Assembly (NCBI RefSeq): GCF_017255415.1
Contig: NZ_JAFJZZ010000007.1
Span: 1 to 64,000, forward strand
Source: Clostridium aminobutyricum
Lineage (GTDB): Bacteria; Bacillota; Clostridia; Peptostreptococcales; Anaerovoracaceae
Length of the DNA stretch: 64,000 nt
Reading direction: 5' to 3'
Position 1 is the stretch's first letter. Every line of letters begins with the position of its first letter. Of the stretch, positions 44,297 through 53,385 are shown piece after piece. The position numbers and the translations under genes are program-made. The notes below the pieces were generated by a model. It searched no databases. It saw only the letters and a list, made by a program, of their open reading frames with translations, and was not told where the DNA came from.

Positions 44297-46540
44297 CTAC
44301 AAAATCTCTTTATTAAAATGTCCTCTTGTGTCTGTTTCCTTATTAAAGACAGCTTTATCCACTCCGCCATTTAATTTGCTTAAGGCCTTATGGATGGTTT
44401 TCACAACCTGCTCTTTTGATTCAACTGTAAAGTTTAATCTGAATGCCTCGATTCCTTTTATACTTGGTAGCTCATCTAAAAGATTAAGTGTCTTCCCGTT
44501 AAGAATCGTCGTTGTACAATCATCATGGCAAATGATAGGGAAGGTTCCGTGCTCATCTTTTAACTCATAGCTCGACCTTTTGCAAATACCACACTGATTC
44601 ATTTTTTTCAGCGGACAATATTTTGTAAACAGCAAAGGAGCCTTACCATATACAATCATTTCTAGCGCAGGATAGCCGTCATTTTCTTCATAATAGGCAT
44701 GAATTAAATCTTCAATTTGTCTCTTATTCAATTCATAAGATAAAGTTACTCGTTTCGCACCTAATCGATATAATTCATAACAACTAGCAGAATTAACAAC
44801 ATTTAGAGAATAGTCCGTCACAAAAGGATTCGTTTTTCTGTAGTGATAAATTCCGCCATATCCTCCGATTAGCAGCTGCCCTTCTTTTTCCTTATAATCG
44901 TTCTGGTTTCTTCTAACAACGTTTTCAAAATAGATTTCCTTCATTCCACAGCTCACGCACGCATCATACTGTTCCTTATTCGTTACAGAGGCCGTAAGGC
45001 ATGGTTTTTCAGGGTCAAAACTTATTTTTTCTTTTGCTTTCAACGCCTTGGTTCTTTTCTTTTGACTGTTAAGCTTTAAGTCATATAAGCCCTGTACAAG
45101 TTCTCTTCTTGCTGCATTTAACAGTTTAGCTGGAACAAATGCATTGCATTCCTCAAAATCTACATGATTCAGTTCGAATATGGTATCATTTAATCTTGAA
45201 AATTGCTTTATTACCTGCTCTTTTGTTGTTGGATTATTAATTGCGACCCCTAGTATTTCCTCGCTTTCATATAAATAATTAAAGCCTAAACCCGATCCAT
45301 CTATGATCAGCTTTGAATCTGGGTATGCATACACGCTAATATCTAGGTTAAAACGCTTACATTCTTTTTCCAGTGATGATTCTAACTCTTTGTAATAGGA
45401 ATAATCCTTCGTTATATATACTACATCACCCTTAGACAGCTTTTCTTTGATTTTAATATAGCAGACATCATCTGCTTTGTTGATTAAATTGTCCTCTTTA
45501 TCATACAGTTTTACAACCGTTAAATTAACATCTTCATTGTTATGACTTATTCTGATGATATCGTTTTGATGTAAGGTCTTCGTAAGTGTTATTTCAACCA
45601 TGTCATTAGCAAGCTTGCTGATTCGGCCAATTTCATAACCAAAGTTATTGGGTCTTAAAATGTTTGTAATATCTTTCTGATCTTCGTGAAACAAATATCC
45701 TTTCGTAAAGGTTCTATTGAATGTTTTGTTCAGATTTTCTTTATCTTCTTCGGTTATTTTATGATCTAAAGCCATGCGATAGGTTGATACAACATTGGCA
45801 ACATACGCAGGCTCTTTCATTCGGCCTTCTATTTTTAAAGAATCAATTTCTTTTAAATCATGGATATAATCGATGGTGTTTAAGTCCTTAGCAGATAGAA
45901 TGTAGTTTTTCCCTAAAGCTGTATCTGTTGTCTTATCCATCAGTTCATACTCTTTACGACAGGAGCCAACACACCTCCCCCGATTCCCGCTTCGATAGCC
46001 GATTAATCCGGACATGAGACAGTTTCCAGAATAAGATACACATAAAGCACCGTGAACAAAAATTTCTACAGGTATTTTAGCGATTCTTTTTATCTCTTTT
46101 ACTTTTTCAATCTCAACCTCACGGGCCAAAACAACCCTTTTCGCACCAAGTTCTTTCAATAATAAAGTCCCATCTAAATCGTCTATTCCCATTTGAGTGG
46201 AACAATGGGCCTCCATATCAAGAAAGTTTTTAACGATATAATCGAGAGCAGCCAGATCCTGGACGATAATTCCATCCACACCGATTTCATTTAATTCGTG
46301 CATCTGCGCTTTCATCTCTTCTACTTCGTTTTCGAAAACGATGGTATTCATTGTTACATAGATTTTAACATTCCTCAGGTGCGCATATGCAACAGCCTCT
46401 TTTAATGATTCTAAATCAAAATTACAAGAGTATGCACGTGCGCCAAATTTTTGCATTCCTAAGTATATTGCATCACAACCATTAGAAATTGCAGCTTTTA
46501 AAGCTTCCATATTTCCTGCTGGTGCTAATAATTCAGTCAT
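44297..46540 (-). CDS. U32 family peptidase
   Basis: A 747-residue U32 protein of the longer type (N-terminal U32 barrel to about residue 330, then a DUF3656-like region). Family marks are MTELLAPAGNMEALKAAI, GVDGIIVQDLAAL, FVHGALCVSYSGNCLMS and the cysteine cluster RGRCVGSCRKEY; later cysteines (CGICKRSSYEL) may bind a metal or cluster. Relatives act in tRNA/rRNA hydroxylation or as collagenase-like peptidases, so the peptidase name is tentative. GGAGG precedes the ATG. The 162-bp palindrome lies in its leader. Confidence 0.87.
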   Translation of the reverse strand: MTELLAPAGNMEALKAAISNGCDAIYLGMQKFGARAYSCNFDLESLKEAVAYAHLRNVKIYVTMNTIVFENEVEEMKAQMHELNEIGVDGIIVQDLAALDYIVKNFLDMEAHCSTQMGIDDLDGTLLLKELGAKRVVLAREVEIEKVKEIKRIAKIPVEIFVHGALCVSYSGNCLMSGLIGYRSGNRGRCVGSCRKEYELMDKTTDTALGKNYILSAKDLNTIDYIHDLKEIDSLKIEGRMKEPAYVANVVSTYRMALDHKITEEDKENLNKTFNRTFTKGYLFHEDQKDITNILRPNNFGYEIGRISKLANDMVEITLTKTLHQNDIIRISHNNEDVNLTVVKLYDKEDNLINKADDVCYIKIKEKLSKGDVVYITKDYSYYKELESSLEKECKRFNLDISVYAYPDSKLIIDGSGLGFNYLYESEEILGVAINNPTTKEQVIKQFSRLNDTIFELNHVDFEECNAFVPAKLLNAARRELVQGLYDLKLNSQKKRTKALKAKEKISFDPEKPCLTASVTNKEQYDACVSCGMKEIYFENVVRRNQNDYKEKEGQLLIGGYGGIYHYRKTNPFVTDYSLNVVNSASCYELYRLGAKRVTLSYELNKRQIEDLIHAYYEENDGYPALEMIVYGKAPLLFTKYCPLKKMNQCGICKRSSYELKDEHGTFPIICHDDCTTTILNGKTLNLLDELPSIKGIEAFRLNFTVESKEQVVKTIHKALSKLNGGVDKAVFNKETDTRGHFNKEIL

Positions 46541-46558
46541 TTTTTCCTCCGTACTACT

Positions 46559-46720
46559 AGTGTATCGTTCATCAAATAACTGGGTGAATTACGCTTGATA
46601 AACTTTCATAGGTGACGTTCAAAAAACGTAGGCGTAGTGATGCTACGACGAGGCTTTTTGGATGTTGCATATGGGAGTTTAGACAAGTAATTAATCCGGT
46701 TAATTTGTGAACGTTACACT
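46559..46720. repeat. 162-bp imperfect palindrome (MITE-like or giant hairpin)
   Basis: Nearly the whole space between the ABC-F stop and the U32 start is one inverted repeat. It begins AGTGTATCGTTCA, ends with the complement of AGTGTAACGTTCA, and continues inward through AATTAC, TAAACT, CATA, CAAAAA and CGTAG on both arms to a few unpaired central bases. Many arm differences are of the kind that keep a G-U pair in RNA. There is no coding capacity. Confidence 0.75.
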
Positions 46721-46722
46721 AA

Positions 46723-48459
46723 CTATTCTGCGCTAAGTGCTTCTAACTGGCTGCAAAGTTTTTCTACAGTGTTCAGCTCATTCTTTTTAAAGGCTAATGT
46801 AATATTGGCTTCCAATTCTTGTTTTTTCTTGTCTATTTCTAAATACTTCTGATCGAAATATTTATCATATACCATTTTACGGAAAGAACGTGTACGCAAC
46901 CGTCTAATGGTGTTGCCTTCTACAAGTAAAACGTAATCCGCACAGTTCGCTACAAGATAGAAATCGTGGCTTACCATGAGTACAGCCCCTTTATAGTCGG
47001 AAATGGCTTTTTCCAGCGCCATTTGTGCGTAAATATCCAAATGGCTAGTGGGTTCATCAAGAATAAGAAGTTCTGCATTTGTACTTGCAATCATCGCAAT
47101 TTGGAGCAAATTCTTTTCTCCACCAGATAACTGACCTACCTTCTGCTTTAAGGTATCCCCTTCCAAACAATATTTCCCGAGATACTCACGGATGCTTTCC
47201 CTTGTCTCAAAACCTACGTTTTCCATAACCTCGTATACCGTTTTTGTTTCATCTATATTTTCGCCCTGAAGCTGAGACAAACAGGCATAGCTTATATTCT
47301 CATCGATATGGATGGAAGGATGGTTATTCTTTAAGATATCCCGCATTAAAGTCGTTTTTCCTGTGCCATTTGCACCAACGATGGCTACTTTTTCGCCAGC
47401 CAGTAATTCAACATTGATATTTTCCAATAAGCTTTCTTCAAATGAAACATTGTAATTGGTAATGCTTAAAACAGGTTGCTCTGTTTCAACTTCTATTGCC
47501 GGAAGTTCAATCGTTGGCTCACGCAGTTCAATAAAAGGGGCCTTAATTTGTCTCGCACGCAAACGATCCAGTTGTGTTTGCTTTGCATTTACGGCGCTTC
47601 CAATAACAGGATTGACAAGTATCGTCGCTCTTGTGCGCAGAATATCAACCATTTTCTCCGTACGCTCAATTTCTTCCTGATCTTCCATACTCATCTGTTT
47701 AAGTTTTAATTTTTCCTTTAACTGGGCTGAGCGATATTCTGTATAATTACCATCATATTCCTGAATATCCCCGTTCTCTAAGTGTAAAATCTTATTAAAA
47801 CAATGATTCAATAAATAGCGGTTATGTGTAACAACTAATAATGTACCATCATAACCATTAATCAACTGACAAAGTCTATTCAAGTTTTCAAAATCAAGAA
47901 ATACATCCGGTTCGTCCAAAACAAGAAGGTTTGGAGATAATAGCATTTCTCTCATAATCTGAAGGTTTTTATACTCTCCACCGCTAAGTTGTGAGACCTT
48001 TGTTTCTTCTAATTCACGCATACCGGCTACATATAGCTGTTTACGGATATTGTTTGCATAATGTTCTCCGTCCATGGCCTCAAAGGCATCTAAAAGAGCC
48101 TGATATTTCCCAAATAACGGCTCCACCTCCTCAGCCACTGCCATTTCTTCACATACAGCAGCTGTCACTTGCTGATTTTCCACGAACCGCTCACTTAGAT
48201 ATTCAAAAACAGTGCATTCCTGCTCTTTATCTCTCACAACAAACTGGCTGGCATAACCGATACGGCAACTTTCATCTTTGATTATCTTTCCATCGTACAA
48301 ATACTTATCCGGATGAATCATCATATCAACAAGAGTTGATTTTCCCGCACCATTGCTTCCAATAAAAGCGCAATGCTGTCCCATTTTCAATGTAAACGAA
48401 ACCTCTTTATATAAATCTTTTGCAGGAAAACCATAGGAAAGTTTTTCTACTTGAATCAT
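46723..48459 (-). CDS. ABC-F family ATPase
   Basis: A 578-residue protein with two ABC ATPase domains and no membrane segments. Domain 1 has GSNGAGKST, LSGGEYKN and LLVLDEPDVFLD; domain 2 has GANGTGKTT, LSGGEKNLL and LLILDEPTSHLD. A long interdomain linker (about residues 240-320) rich in Lys, Glu and Arg, the region that reaches the ribosome in ABC-F factors, suggests either a housekeeping translation factor or an Lsa/Msr-type antibiotic-protection protein. Sequence alone does not decide. AGAGGATAAC precedes the ATG. Confidence 0.88.
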   Translation of the reverse strand: MIQVEKLSYGFPAKDLYKEVSFTLKMGQHCAFIGSNGAGKSTLVDMMIHPDKYLYDGKIIKDESCRIGYASQFVVRDKEQECTVFEYLSERFVENQQVTAAVCEEMAVAEEVEPLFGKYQALLDAFEAMDGEHYANNIRKQLYVAGMRELEETKVSQLSGGEYKNLQIMREMLLSPNLLVLDEPDVFLDFENLNRLCQLINGYDGTLLVVTHNRYLLNHCFNKILHLENGDIQEYDGNYTEYRSAQLKEKLKLKQMSMEDQEEIERTEKMVDILRTRATILVNPVIGSAVNAKQTQLDRLRARQIKAPFIELREPTIELPAIEVETEQPVLSITNYNVSFEESLLENINVELLAGEKVAIVGANGTGKTTLMRDILKNNHPSIHIDENISYACLSQLQGENIDETKTVYEVMENVGFETRESIREYLGKYCLEGDTLKQKVGQLSGGEKNLLQIAMIASTNAELLILDEPTSHLDIYAQMALEKAISDYKGAVLMVSHDFYLVANCADYVLLVEGNTIRRLRTRSFRKMVYDKYFDQKYLEIDKKKQELEANITLAFKKNELNTVEKLCSQLEALSAE

Positions 48460-48614
48460 TTTTGTTATCCTCTTTTCTAAAAAATTTTATCTGAATTTGT
48501 CACAGTAGAATTATAACAATTCACACTGCATAACACAAGAAAAGTTGCCAAAACAATGACATCTGCTTTAGGATAGTGCAACCAGTTGCAACCATAACAA
48601 AAAACAAATAAAAA

Positions 48615-48650
48615 ACTCTAAACCCGTCAAATTCAATGTGTTTAGAGTTC
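48615..48650 (-). terminator. Terminator after tRNA-Cys 1
   Basis: AACTCTAAAC and GTTTAGAGTT form a 10-bp stem, with a T-run on the minus strand, seven bases past the tRNA 3' end. Confidence 0.75.
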
Positions 48651-48656
48651 AACTTT

Positions 48657-48731
<75 letters not shown>

Positions 48732-48863
48732 TTAATACTGGAACAATTCATTTTATTCAAAAATATATAAGATATGATATCTTGTTTTTATTATATAACT
48801 GAATAACAAAGAAAACAATATGAAAGAGAGCAGCTTTTGCTGCTCTCTCCATCATGGTATCAC

Positions 48864-49637
48864 TCACTTTAAATTGAATTGCGCTTTTACTTGAAGGCTA
48901 TCTCCTTGAAAGGTCAAATTAGCGTTTGCACCGTCTTTGTTAATCCACGCGTACATCGTTGTATCTATACCCATTATTTCCGACTGTGAGAGTATCTGAC
49001 CTTCGCCTAAAATAGCTTTTGCTTGCGCATAAGTCATTCCTTCCCGAACTTGATTGTACTGATCCAGGGTGATTTCTTCAGCGGACTCCTGTAAGCCCAT
49101 TTGCGCTTTGGTCGTGATCTCATCATCCTGAATAATGATATTTAAACTGGACAATCCGGGTCCTTTCCAGCTATACATCACTGTTTTGATTCCTGCAATG
49201 TCATTGGAGGATTCTTCCGTTCCTTCTTCTCCTAATATAGCAACAACATCTGAATAGCTAGAACCCATATTAATTTTTAGAAAATTGTCATAGGTCACTT
49301 TATCCTCGCTGATATCAGAAGTTGATTGCTCACTTGAATCCGGCTGCACCGTTGACGTTGAAGCCTGCCGGTCACCTGAATTCTCCTTATCTCCGCCGCC
49401 GCTAATCACTCCTATAATACCAAGAAGAACTACAACCGCAACTGCTATCCATATACCTTTGCCTTTCTTTTTTTCAGGCTGGTTTTGTGCTGTTGTTCTT
49501 ATCCCTTCAATCGTTTCTTCCACCTTTGCAGTATCGTTATCATCAACGATTACAGCATTCTCTGTACTGGCTTTGCATATCAAACACTCTTTATCATCAT
49601 CACTTAATTTGTTTCCGCATGTTTTACAAATCTTCAT
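48864..49637 (-). CDS. Zinc-ribbon membrane protein with two DUF3862-like repeats
   Basis: A 257-residue protein. An N-terminal zinc ribbon (CKTCG and CLIC, residues 4-21) is cytoplasmic, a membrane segment follows at about 62-80, and a Ser/Thr/Asp-rich linker leads to two similar extracellular repeats (YDNFLKINMGSSYSDVVAILGE and LDQYNQVREGMTYAQAKAILGE, each followed by a YxWxxxG strand). The repeats match the SmpA/DUF3862 fold seen in Firmicutes lipoproteins. Role unknown. GGAGGG precedes the start. Confidence 0.8.
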   Translation of the reverse strand: MKICKTCGNKLSDDDKECLICKASTENAVIVDDNDTAKVEETIEGIRTTAQNQPEKKKGKGIWIAVAVVVLLGIIGVISGGGDKENSGDRQASTSTVQPDSSEQSTSDISEDKVTYDNFLKINMGSSYSDVVAILGEEGTEESSNDIAGIKTVMYSWKGPGLSSLNIIIQDDEITTKAQMGLQESAEEITLDQYNQVREGMTYAQAKAILGEGQILSQSEIMGIDTTMYAWINKDGANANLTFQGDSLQVKAQFNLK

Positions 49638-49875
49638 CTTTTCCCTCCATCTCTTATATTAATATTTTACAAATTATTCCATTATTATTAATATATCACT
49701 ATATTGTAAAAATGTAAACACCTCGTACTTTTTAAATTATTTCCTGTTTCTATTTTTATGACAAAAAGATTCCAATATCTATAAGATATTGGAATCTTAA
49801 AGGCGGTATCCCTTATGGCACACCGTAATCCAAGTAATTCTCTTGAGCTTCTTGATTCTACTATATATATTAAAA

Positions 49876-50385
49876 TTAAGAATTGGTGGATTGCCCACCA
49901 TCCACATGAAGCACTTGACCAGTTACAAAGCGCGAATCATCAGAAGCTAAATAGACATATGTAGGTGCTAGCTCAAACGGTTGACCCATACGCATCATCA
50001 TATTATCCTCTGGCAATGCAGTTTGATCTGCAGAAAAACTAGCTGGGATCAAAGGCGTCCAAATCTTACCTGGGGCTACGGCGTTAACTCTTATTCCTTT
50101 AGGAGCAACACTTCGGGCTAAAGCACGTGTAAATCCGACTATGGCCCCTTTTGTAGCGGTATAATCAATAAGCTGATTTTCACCAACATAAGTCACTACA
50201 GATGTTGTACCTATAATTGAACTTCCTGGTTTTAAATACGGGAGTGCCGCTTTTGTTGTATAAAAATGAGAATATATGTTCACTTTAAAGGTCTGATCGA
50301 ACTGATCCTCACTGATATCTAAGAGACTGAGTTGTTGAAATTGGATGCCTACGTTATTACATAAAACGTCTAGTTGCCCAAAGGT
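49876..50385 (-). pseudogene. 5'-truncated SDR family oxidoreductase
   Basis: The readable frame covers the C-terminal 170 codons of a short-chain dehydrogenase like general-stress SDRs of Bacilli (about 290 residues): [26 protein letters not shown], the YTATK active site, [15 protein letters not shown] and [12 protein letters not shown]. The glycine-rich cofactor loop and the first 120 or so residues are missing; the frame runs into a stop at 50386-50388. It breaks next to a tRNA-like D-arm relic. An ATG at 50283 could still give a 135-residue fragment, presumably inactive. Confidence 0.8.
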
Positions 50386-50400
50386 TTACAAGTAGCAATT

Positions 50401-50426
50401 GGGCGTCTAAGCTCAATTGGTAAAAC
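50401..50426 (+). pseudogene. tRNA 5'-half (D-arm) relic
   Basis: GGGCGTCTAAGCTCAATTGG followed by TAAAAC resembles the acceptor and D-arm of a tRNA (typical: xAGCTCAATTGGTAGAGC), with no anticodon arm following. It sits 16 bases from the point where the SDR gene is cut. Confidence 0.45.
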
Positions 50427-50532
50427 ATTCCCTCACTTCCTTCTCTTTAATCTGATTCATCTTTCTATGTTATTACAATATATTCATATAATGTAATCTT
50501 ATCCTGTGTAATTAAGAGAGGACACTAAAAAA

Positions 50533-50554
50533 TAAAAAAAGCCTCGCTAGGCTT
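50533..50554 (-). terminator. Distal terminator of the tRNA operon
   Basis: AAGCCT/AGGCTT stem with a 4-base loop and a seven-T tail on the minus strand. Confidence 0.6.
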
Positions 50555-50589
50555 AGTTATTGCAGATAATGTAAAATTCAGCAAATAAA

Positions 50590-50625
50590 AAAGGAATCCG
50601 GTTTCTATTCGAAACTGATCCCTCA
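50590..50625 (-). terminator. Terminator after tRNA-Cys 2
   Basis: GGGATC-GTTTC pairs with GAAAC-GGATTCC with one small bulge, followed by six Ts on the minus strand, directly after the tRNA operon. Confidence 0.65.
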
Positions 50626-50631
50626 ATTTTT

Positions 50632-50706
50632 TGGAGGCGACACCCAGATTTGAACTGGGGAATAGAAGTTTTGCAGACTTCTGCCTTACCACTTGGCTAT
50701 GTCGCC
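50632..50706 (-). tRNA. tRNA-Cys (GCA), copy 2
   Basis: A 75-nt gene nearly identical to copy 1, differing in the anticodon stem (GAAGT-CTGCAAA-ACTTC). CCA is encoded. Last gene of the six-tRNA operon. Confidence 0.97.
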
Positions 50707-50734
50707 ATACACCGGCCGTTTGACCGGCTTTTGT

Positions 50735-50809
50735 TGGCTAGGGTAGCAGGATTTGAACCTGCGCATGATGGAATCAGAATCCATTGCCTTACCGCTTGGC
50801 GATACCCCA
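50735..50809 (-). tRNA. tRNA-Gln (CTG)
   Basis: A cloverleaf from TGGGGTATCGCC to CTACCCTA-G-CCA with anticodon stem-loop ATGGA-TTCTGAT-TCCAT, anticodon CTG (reads CAG). CCA is encoded. Confidence 0.95.
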
Positions 50810-50831
50810 ATGTTCATTTAAATCTTTTAAA

Positions 50832-50908
50832 TGGGGTGGATAGTGGGATTTGAACCCACGCATACAGGAGCCACAACCCTGTGTCTTAACCACTTGACGA
50901 TACCCACC
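50832..50908 (-). tRNA. tRNA-His (GTG)
   Basis: Anticodon loop TTGTGGC (GTG) and T-arm GTGGG-TTCAAAT-CCCAC. The extra 5' G at position -1 opposite C73 is encoded, as is CCA. Confidence 0.96.
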
Positions 50909-50953
50909 ATGTCATATTCTACCATTTCATCTGCACTTTTTTATATTTAAAAG

Positions 50954-51030
50954 TGGCGACCTGGATCGGGCTCGAACCGACGACCTCCAGCGTGACAGGC
51001 TGGCATTCTAACCAACTGAACTACCAGGCC
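50954..51030 (-). tRNA. tRNA-Asp (GTC)
   Basis: A 77-nt gene starting GGCCTGGTAGTTCAG, with anticodon loop CTGTCAC (GTC), discriminator G and encoded CCA. Confidence 0.97.
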
Positions 51031-51042
51031 GCATAAATAAAA

Positions 51043-51118
51043 TGGTGGGCGTTATAGGGCTCGAACCTATGACCCTCTGCTTGTAAGGCAGATGCTCTCC
51101 CAGCTGAGCTAAACGCCC
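51043..51118 (-). tRNA. tRNA-Val (TAC)
   Basis: A 76-nt gene starting GGGCGTTTAGCTCAG, with anticodon loop CTTACAA (TAC), discriminator A and encoded CCA. Confidence 0.97.
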
Positions 51119-51128
51119 ATTTTAAAAA

Positions 51129-51205
51129 TGGTAGCGGCGAGTGGATTCGAACCACCGACCTTCCGGGTATGAACCGGACGCTCTAGCCAACTAAGCTACA
51201 CCGCC
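51129..51205 (-). tRNA. tRNA-Met (CAT), elongator
   Basis: A 77-nt gene starting GGCGGTGTAGCTTAG, with anticodon loop TTCATAC (CAT). G1 pairs with T72, unlike the mismatched initiator, and the body resembles Bacillus elongator tRNA-Met; an Ile-lysidine tRNA is unlikely but not excluded. CCA is encoded. First gene of the operon. Confidence 0.93.
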
Positions 51206-51238
51206 ATGTCTTCCACATTTCTGCCGTCAACATTTAAT

Positions 51239-51267
51239 ATATTAGCAGTTTATTTGAGAACTGTCAA
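51239..51267 (-). promoter_or_regulatory. Promoter of the tRNA operon
   Basis: Minus strand TTGACA (51262-51267), a 17-base spacer and TAATAT (51239-51244), about 30 bases before tRNA-Met. Confidence 0.8.
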
Positions 51268-51366
51268 CAACTTTTTCGCATATTTTCATTTTTTTTGCAT
51301 ATATTGTATATGGCATTTTTCCATACACTCTCACATGTGTATATTTCAACCTTTTCATAATCAGGC

Positions 51367-51579
51367 TTACTCGATCCATTCGAATCGTTTATAGATTTTC
51401 CCCTCTTTTTCAACCAGATCATTCCACATCGATTTTGGTCTGACCCAAATTCCTCTCTCCCCATAAAGAGCTTGATACACCACCATCAGTTCAAGCGTCT
51501 CCGAATGAGTCGCCAGAGAAAGAACCTGATATTCCTGGCCTTTATAGTGCTTATATTTTCCCAATTTTATATCATCCAT
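51367..51579 (-). CDS. DUF1653 domain protein
   Basis: A 70-residue protein with the whole DUF1653 domain (GKYKHYKGQEYQVL, then VVYQALYG and WVRPKSMW). It has a small beta-rich SH3-like fold and unknown role. The ATG at 51579 follows AGAGG; 24 upstream codons in frame have no ribosome site. Confidence 0.85.
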   Translation of the reverse strand: MDDIKLGKYKHYKGQEYQVLSLATHSETLELMVVYQALYGERGIWVRPKSMWNDLVEKEGKIYKRFEWIE

Positions 51580-51690
51580 TTTATCCTCTTTTTTCACATT
51601 TATACTCTGATTTAATTCTCTTATTAAATACCTGATAGAGCCAAGCTTCAATTAATTCGTATAGATTTACTTCCAGCTTATCTTTTATTA

Positions 51691-52761
51691 TCAATCCACA
51701 TGTAACACCGTTACTTCTTTTTCAGCATATTCCTCTGGAATTTTACCGATTTTCCAGCCTGTACTTGTCGTTTCAATATAATAGTATCTTGAACCATCTT
51801 GTTCATAATAAGTACCCTTTAAGTTGTCCGCACCTTTGATCCCTACTGCCATGTGATCATCATATTCCAACATGACTGCGCCATATCCCAATTGTCTCAA
51901 AAGAGAAACCAATAAAATACTGGTGTCTTCACAATCACCACCTCGATCGTATAAGGTTTCCAACGGAAATTTCGGGTATTCATCGTAACCGGTTGTCTCA
52001 TAATCCGAGGTGTATTCAAAGCTCTGTACAAAGCACACCATCAAATTGACCATATCCCAATCACTCATATTATTTTCTTCTGCCGTTTTCTTAAAAACAT
52101 GAGCTAATTCATTCAGGAATTCATCATCGTACGTATCATTTACATAGTAAGTATATCCAATGATTCGATTCCGGTCCATGCTCTTATACCTGTCATAAAT
52201 AGGGGTTGATAATGCCAGCTCATAGCTCCAAATGGATCCGGCCGGATATTCCCATTGATAGGAAACCGCTTTATAGCTTTCATCGGTATCTTGTGACAAG
52301 GCCAGATTTCGCTGCTGATTCCAATTTCCATCGGAATCAACGATAACTGCTTGCGATGTCTTATCCCACTCTACGGAGGCACCAAAGGCCTCTAACACAG
52401 CTCTGATTGGCAGATAGGTTCTTCCGTCTTTGATAATAGCCTGTGTATCATTTTCTACCGATGTACCATTTATCCAAATATTGTTTTGTCCGATCGGAAC
52501 ACATACGAGAATACCATCCTTCTGGGCATAAGCCAGTTTTTGACTATTGTCCCATGTGACTTGACAACCGAAGCTCTCCAGCGTAACGCGAAACGGAACC
52601 AATGTCCTGTTATACTGATCAATAAATGGGCTTCCTGTATTCTGTGAAAAGGATATATTCTTTCCATCCATGTTGATATTAATTGTAGATGAAGCTGCTG
52701 CGCCTGTGCTGCAAAACAATAAGATAAAAACGGTAATGCCGACTACTATGTATTTTTTCAT
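51691..52761 (-). CDS. Secreted copper amine oxidase-like/transglutaminase-like protein
   Basis: A 356-residue exported protein. The signal peptide covers about residues 1-22 (ending TGAAAS). Two copper-amine-oxidase-N-type repeats follow (RTLVPFRVTLESFGCQVTWD and RTYLPIRAVLEAFGASVEWD), a common clostridial wall-binding or structural domain. The C-terminal half is transglutaminase-like, with Cys in YDRGGDCEDTSILL, His in YDDHMAVGI and a late Asp-containing segment. The ATG at 52761 is preceded by AAAGGCGAG. It may process envelope proteins or peptidoglycan. Confidence 0.83.
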   Translation of the reverse strand: MKKYIVVGITVFILLFCSTGAAASSTININMDGKNISFSQNTGSPFIDQYNRTLVPFRVTLESFGCQVTWDNSQKLAYAQKDGILVCVPIGQNNIWINGTSVENDTQAIIKDGRTYLPIRAVLEAFGASVEWDKTSQAVIVDSDGNWNQQRNLALSQDTDESYKAVSYQWEYPAGSIWSYELALSTPIYDRYKSMDRNRIIGYTYYVNDTYDDEFLNELAHVFKKTAEENNMSDWDMVNLMVCFVQSFEYTSDYETTGYDEYPKFPLETLYDRGGDCEDTSILLVSLLRQLGYGAVMLEYDDHMAVGIKGADNLKGTYYEQDGSRYYYIETTSTGWKIGKIPEEYAEKEVTVLHVD

Positions 52762-52915
52762 TATTTCTCGCCTTTCAGTCATTAATCCCTTCCAAAATAC
52801 ACCACCTATTTTCCTTAACATTATACACCTTGTTTTAATCATTACACAATAGATTCAAAACAAAACACATGAAAGTCCATTGTCTCTCATGTGTTCTCTT
52901 CAACCTATTTCGATC

Positions 52916-53263
52916 TTATAAATGTTCTTCCCACTCGGATTGTTTAAAACCTACTAATATCAAATCCTCTGCAATCAATAAGGGTCTTTTTACCAGCATA
53001 CCGTCACTGGCTAAAAGCCGAAGCTGCTCCTCCTCTGACATAGTAAGCAGTTTATCTTTCAAGTTCAGTTCCTTATACTTTAACCCACTTGTATTAAAAA
53101 ATCTTTTTAACGGAAGCTTGCTCCATTGATGCCATTGCTTCAATTCGTCATATGTAGGCCTACCTTCTTTTATATCCCTCCATTCATATTCTTTTCCGTT
53201 TTCGTCCAGCCATCGCTTGGCTTTTTGACAGGTTGTACATTTAGGGTAGCAAACAAACAGCAT
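52916..53263 (-). CDS. ArsC/Spx family thioredoxin-fold protein
   Basis: A 115-residue protein of the ArsC-like family: CTTC redox motif in YPKCTTCQKAKRWL, WRDIKEGRP, and the VKRPLLI cis-proline region. Closest in type to YffB/YusI-like arsenate reductase homologues; the Spx RNA-polymerase contact features are not evident, so I favour a redox enzyme. The ATG at 53263 follows AAAGGAG. Confidence 0.85.
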   Translation of the reverse strand: MLFVCYPKCTTCQKAKRWLDENGKEYEWRDIKEGRPTYDELKQWHQWSKLPLKRFFNTSGLKYKELNLKDKLLTMSEEEQLRLLASDGMLVKRPLLIAEDLILVGFKQSEWEEHL

Positions 53264-53326
53264 ACCTTTTCTCCTTTCATATGTTGATAAATATAATATT
53301 ACCACTCCATTTGAATTTAAACATAA

Positions 53327-53369
53327 AAAATATTCCCCCTGTTCATTAAAAAAGACAAGGGGAATAGAG
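53327..53369 (-). terminator. Terminator after sstT
   Basis: TATTCCCC-TTGT pairs with ACA-GGGGGAATA around a T-rich loop, and six Ts follow on the minus strand, 17 bases past the sstT stop. Confidence 0.75.
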
Positions 53370-53385
53370 GTATTACCAGATAAAA

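Noticed and set aside
44134-44370. 78-codon minus-strand frame
   Set aside because: It runs through the tRNA-Cys relic and the U32 3' end in a different frame; no start signal.
50650-50853. 67-codon plus-strand frame
   Set aside because: It crosses tRNA-Cys, tRNA-Gln and part of tRNA-His on the opposite strand.
51264-51464. 66-codon minus-strand frame
   Set aside because: It overlaps the DUF1653 gene in another frame and the tRNA promoter region; no ribosome site.
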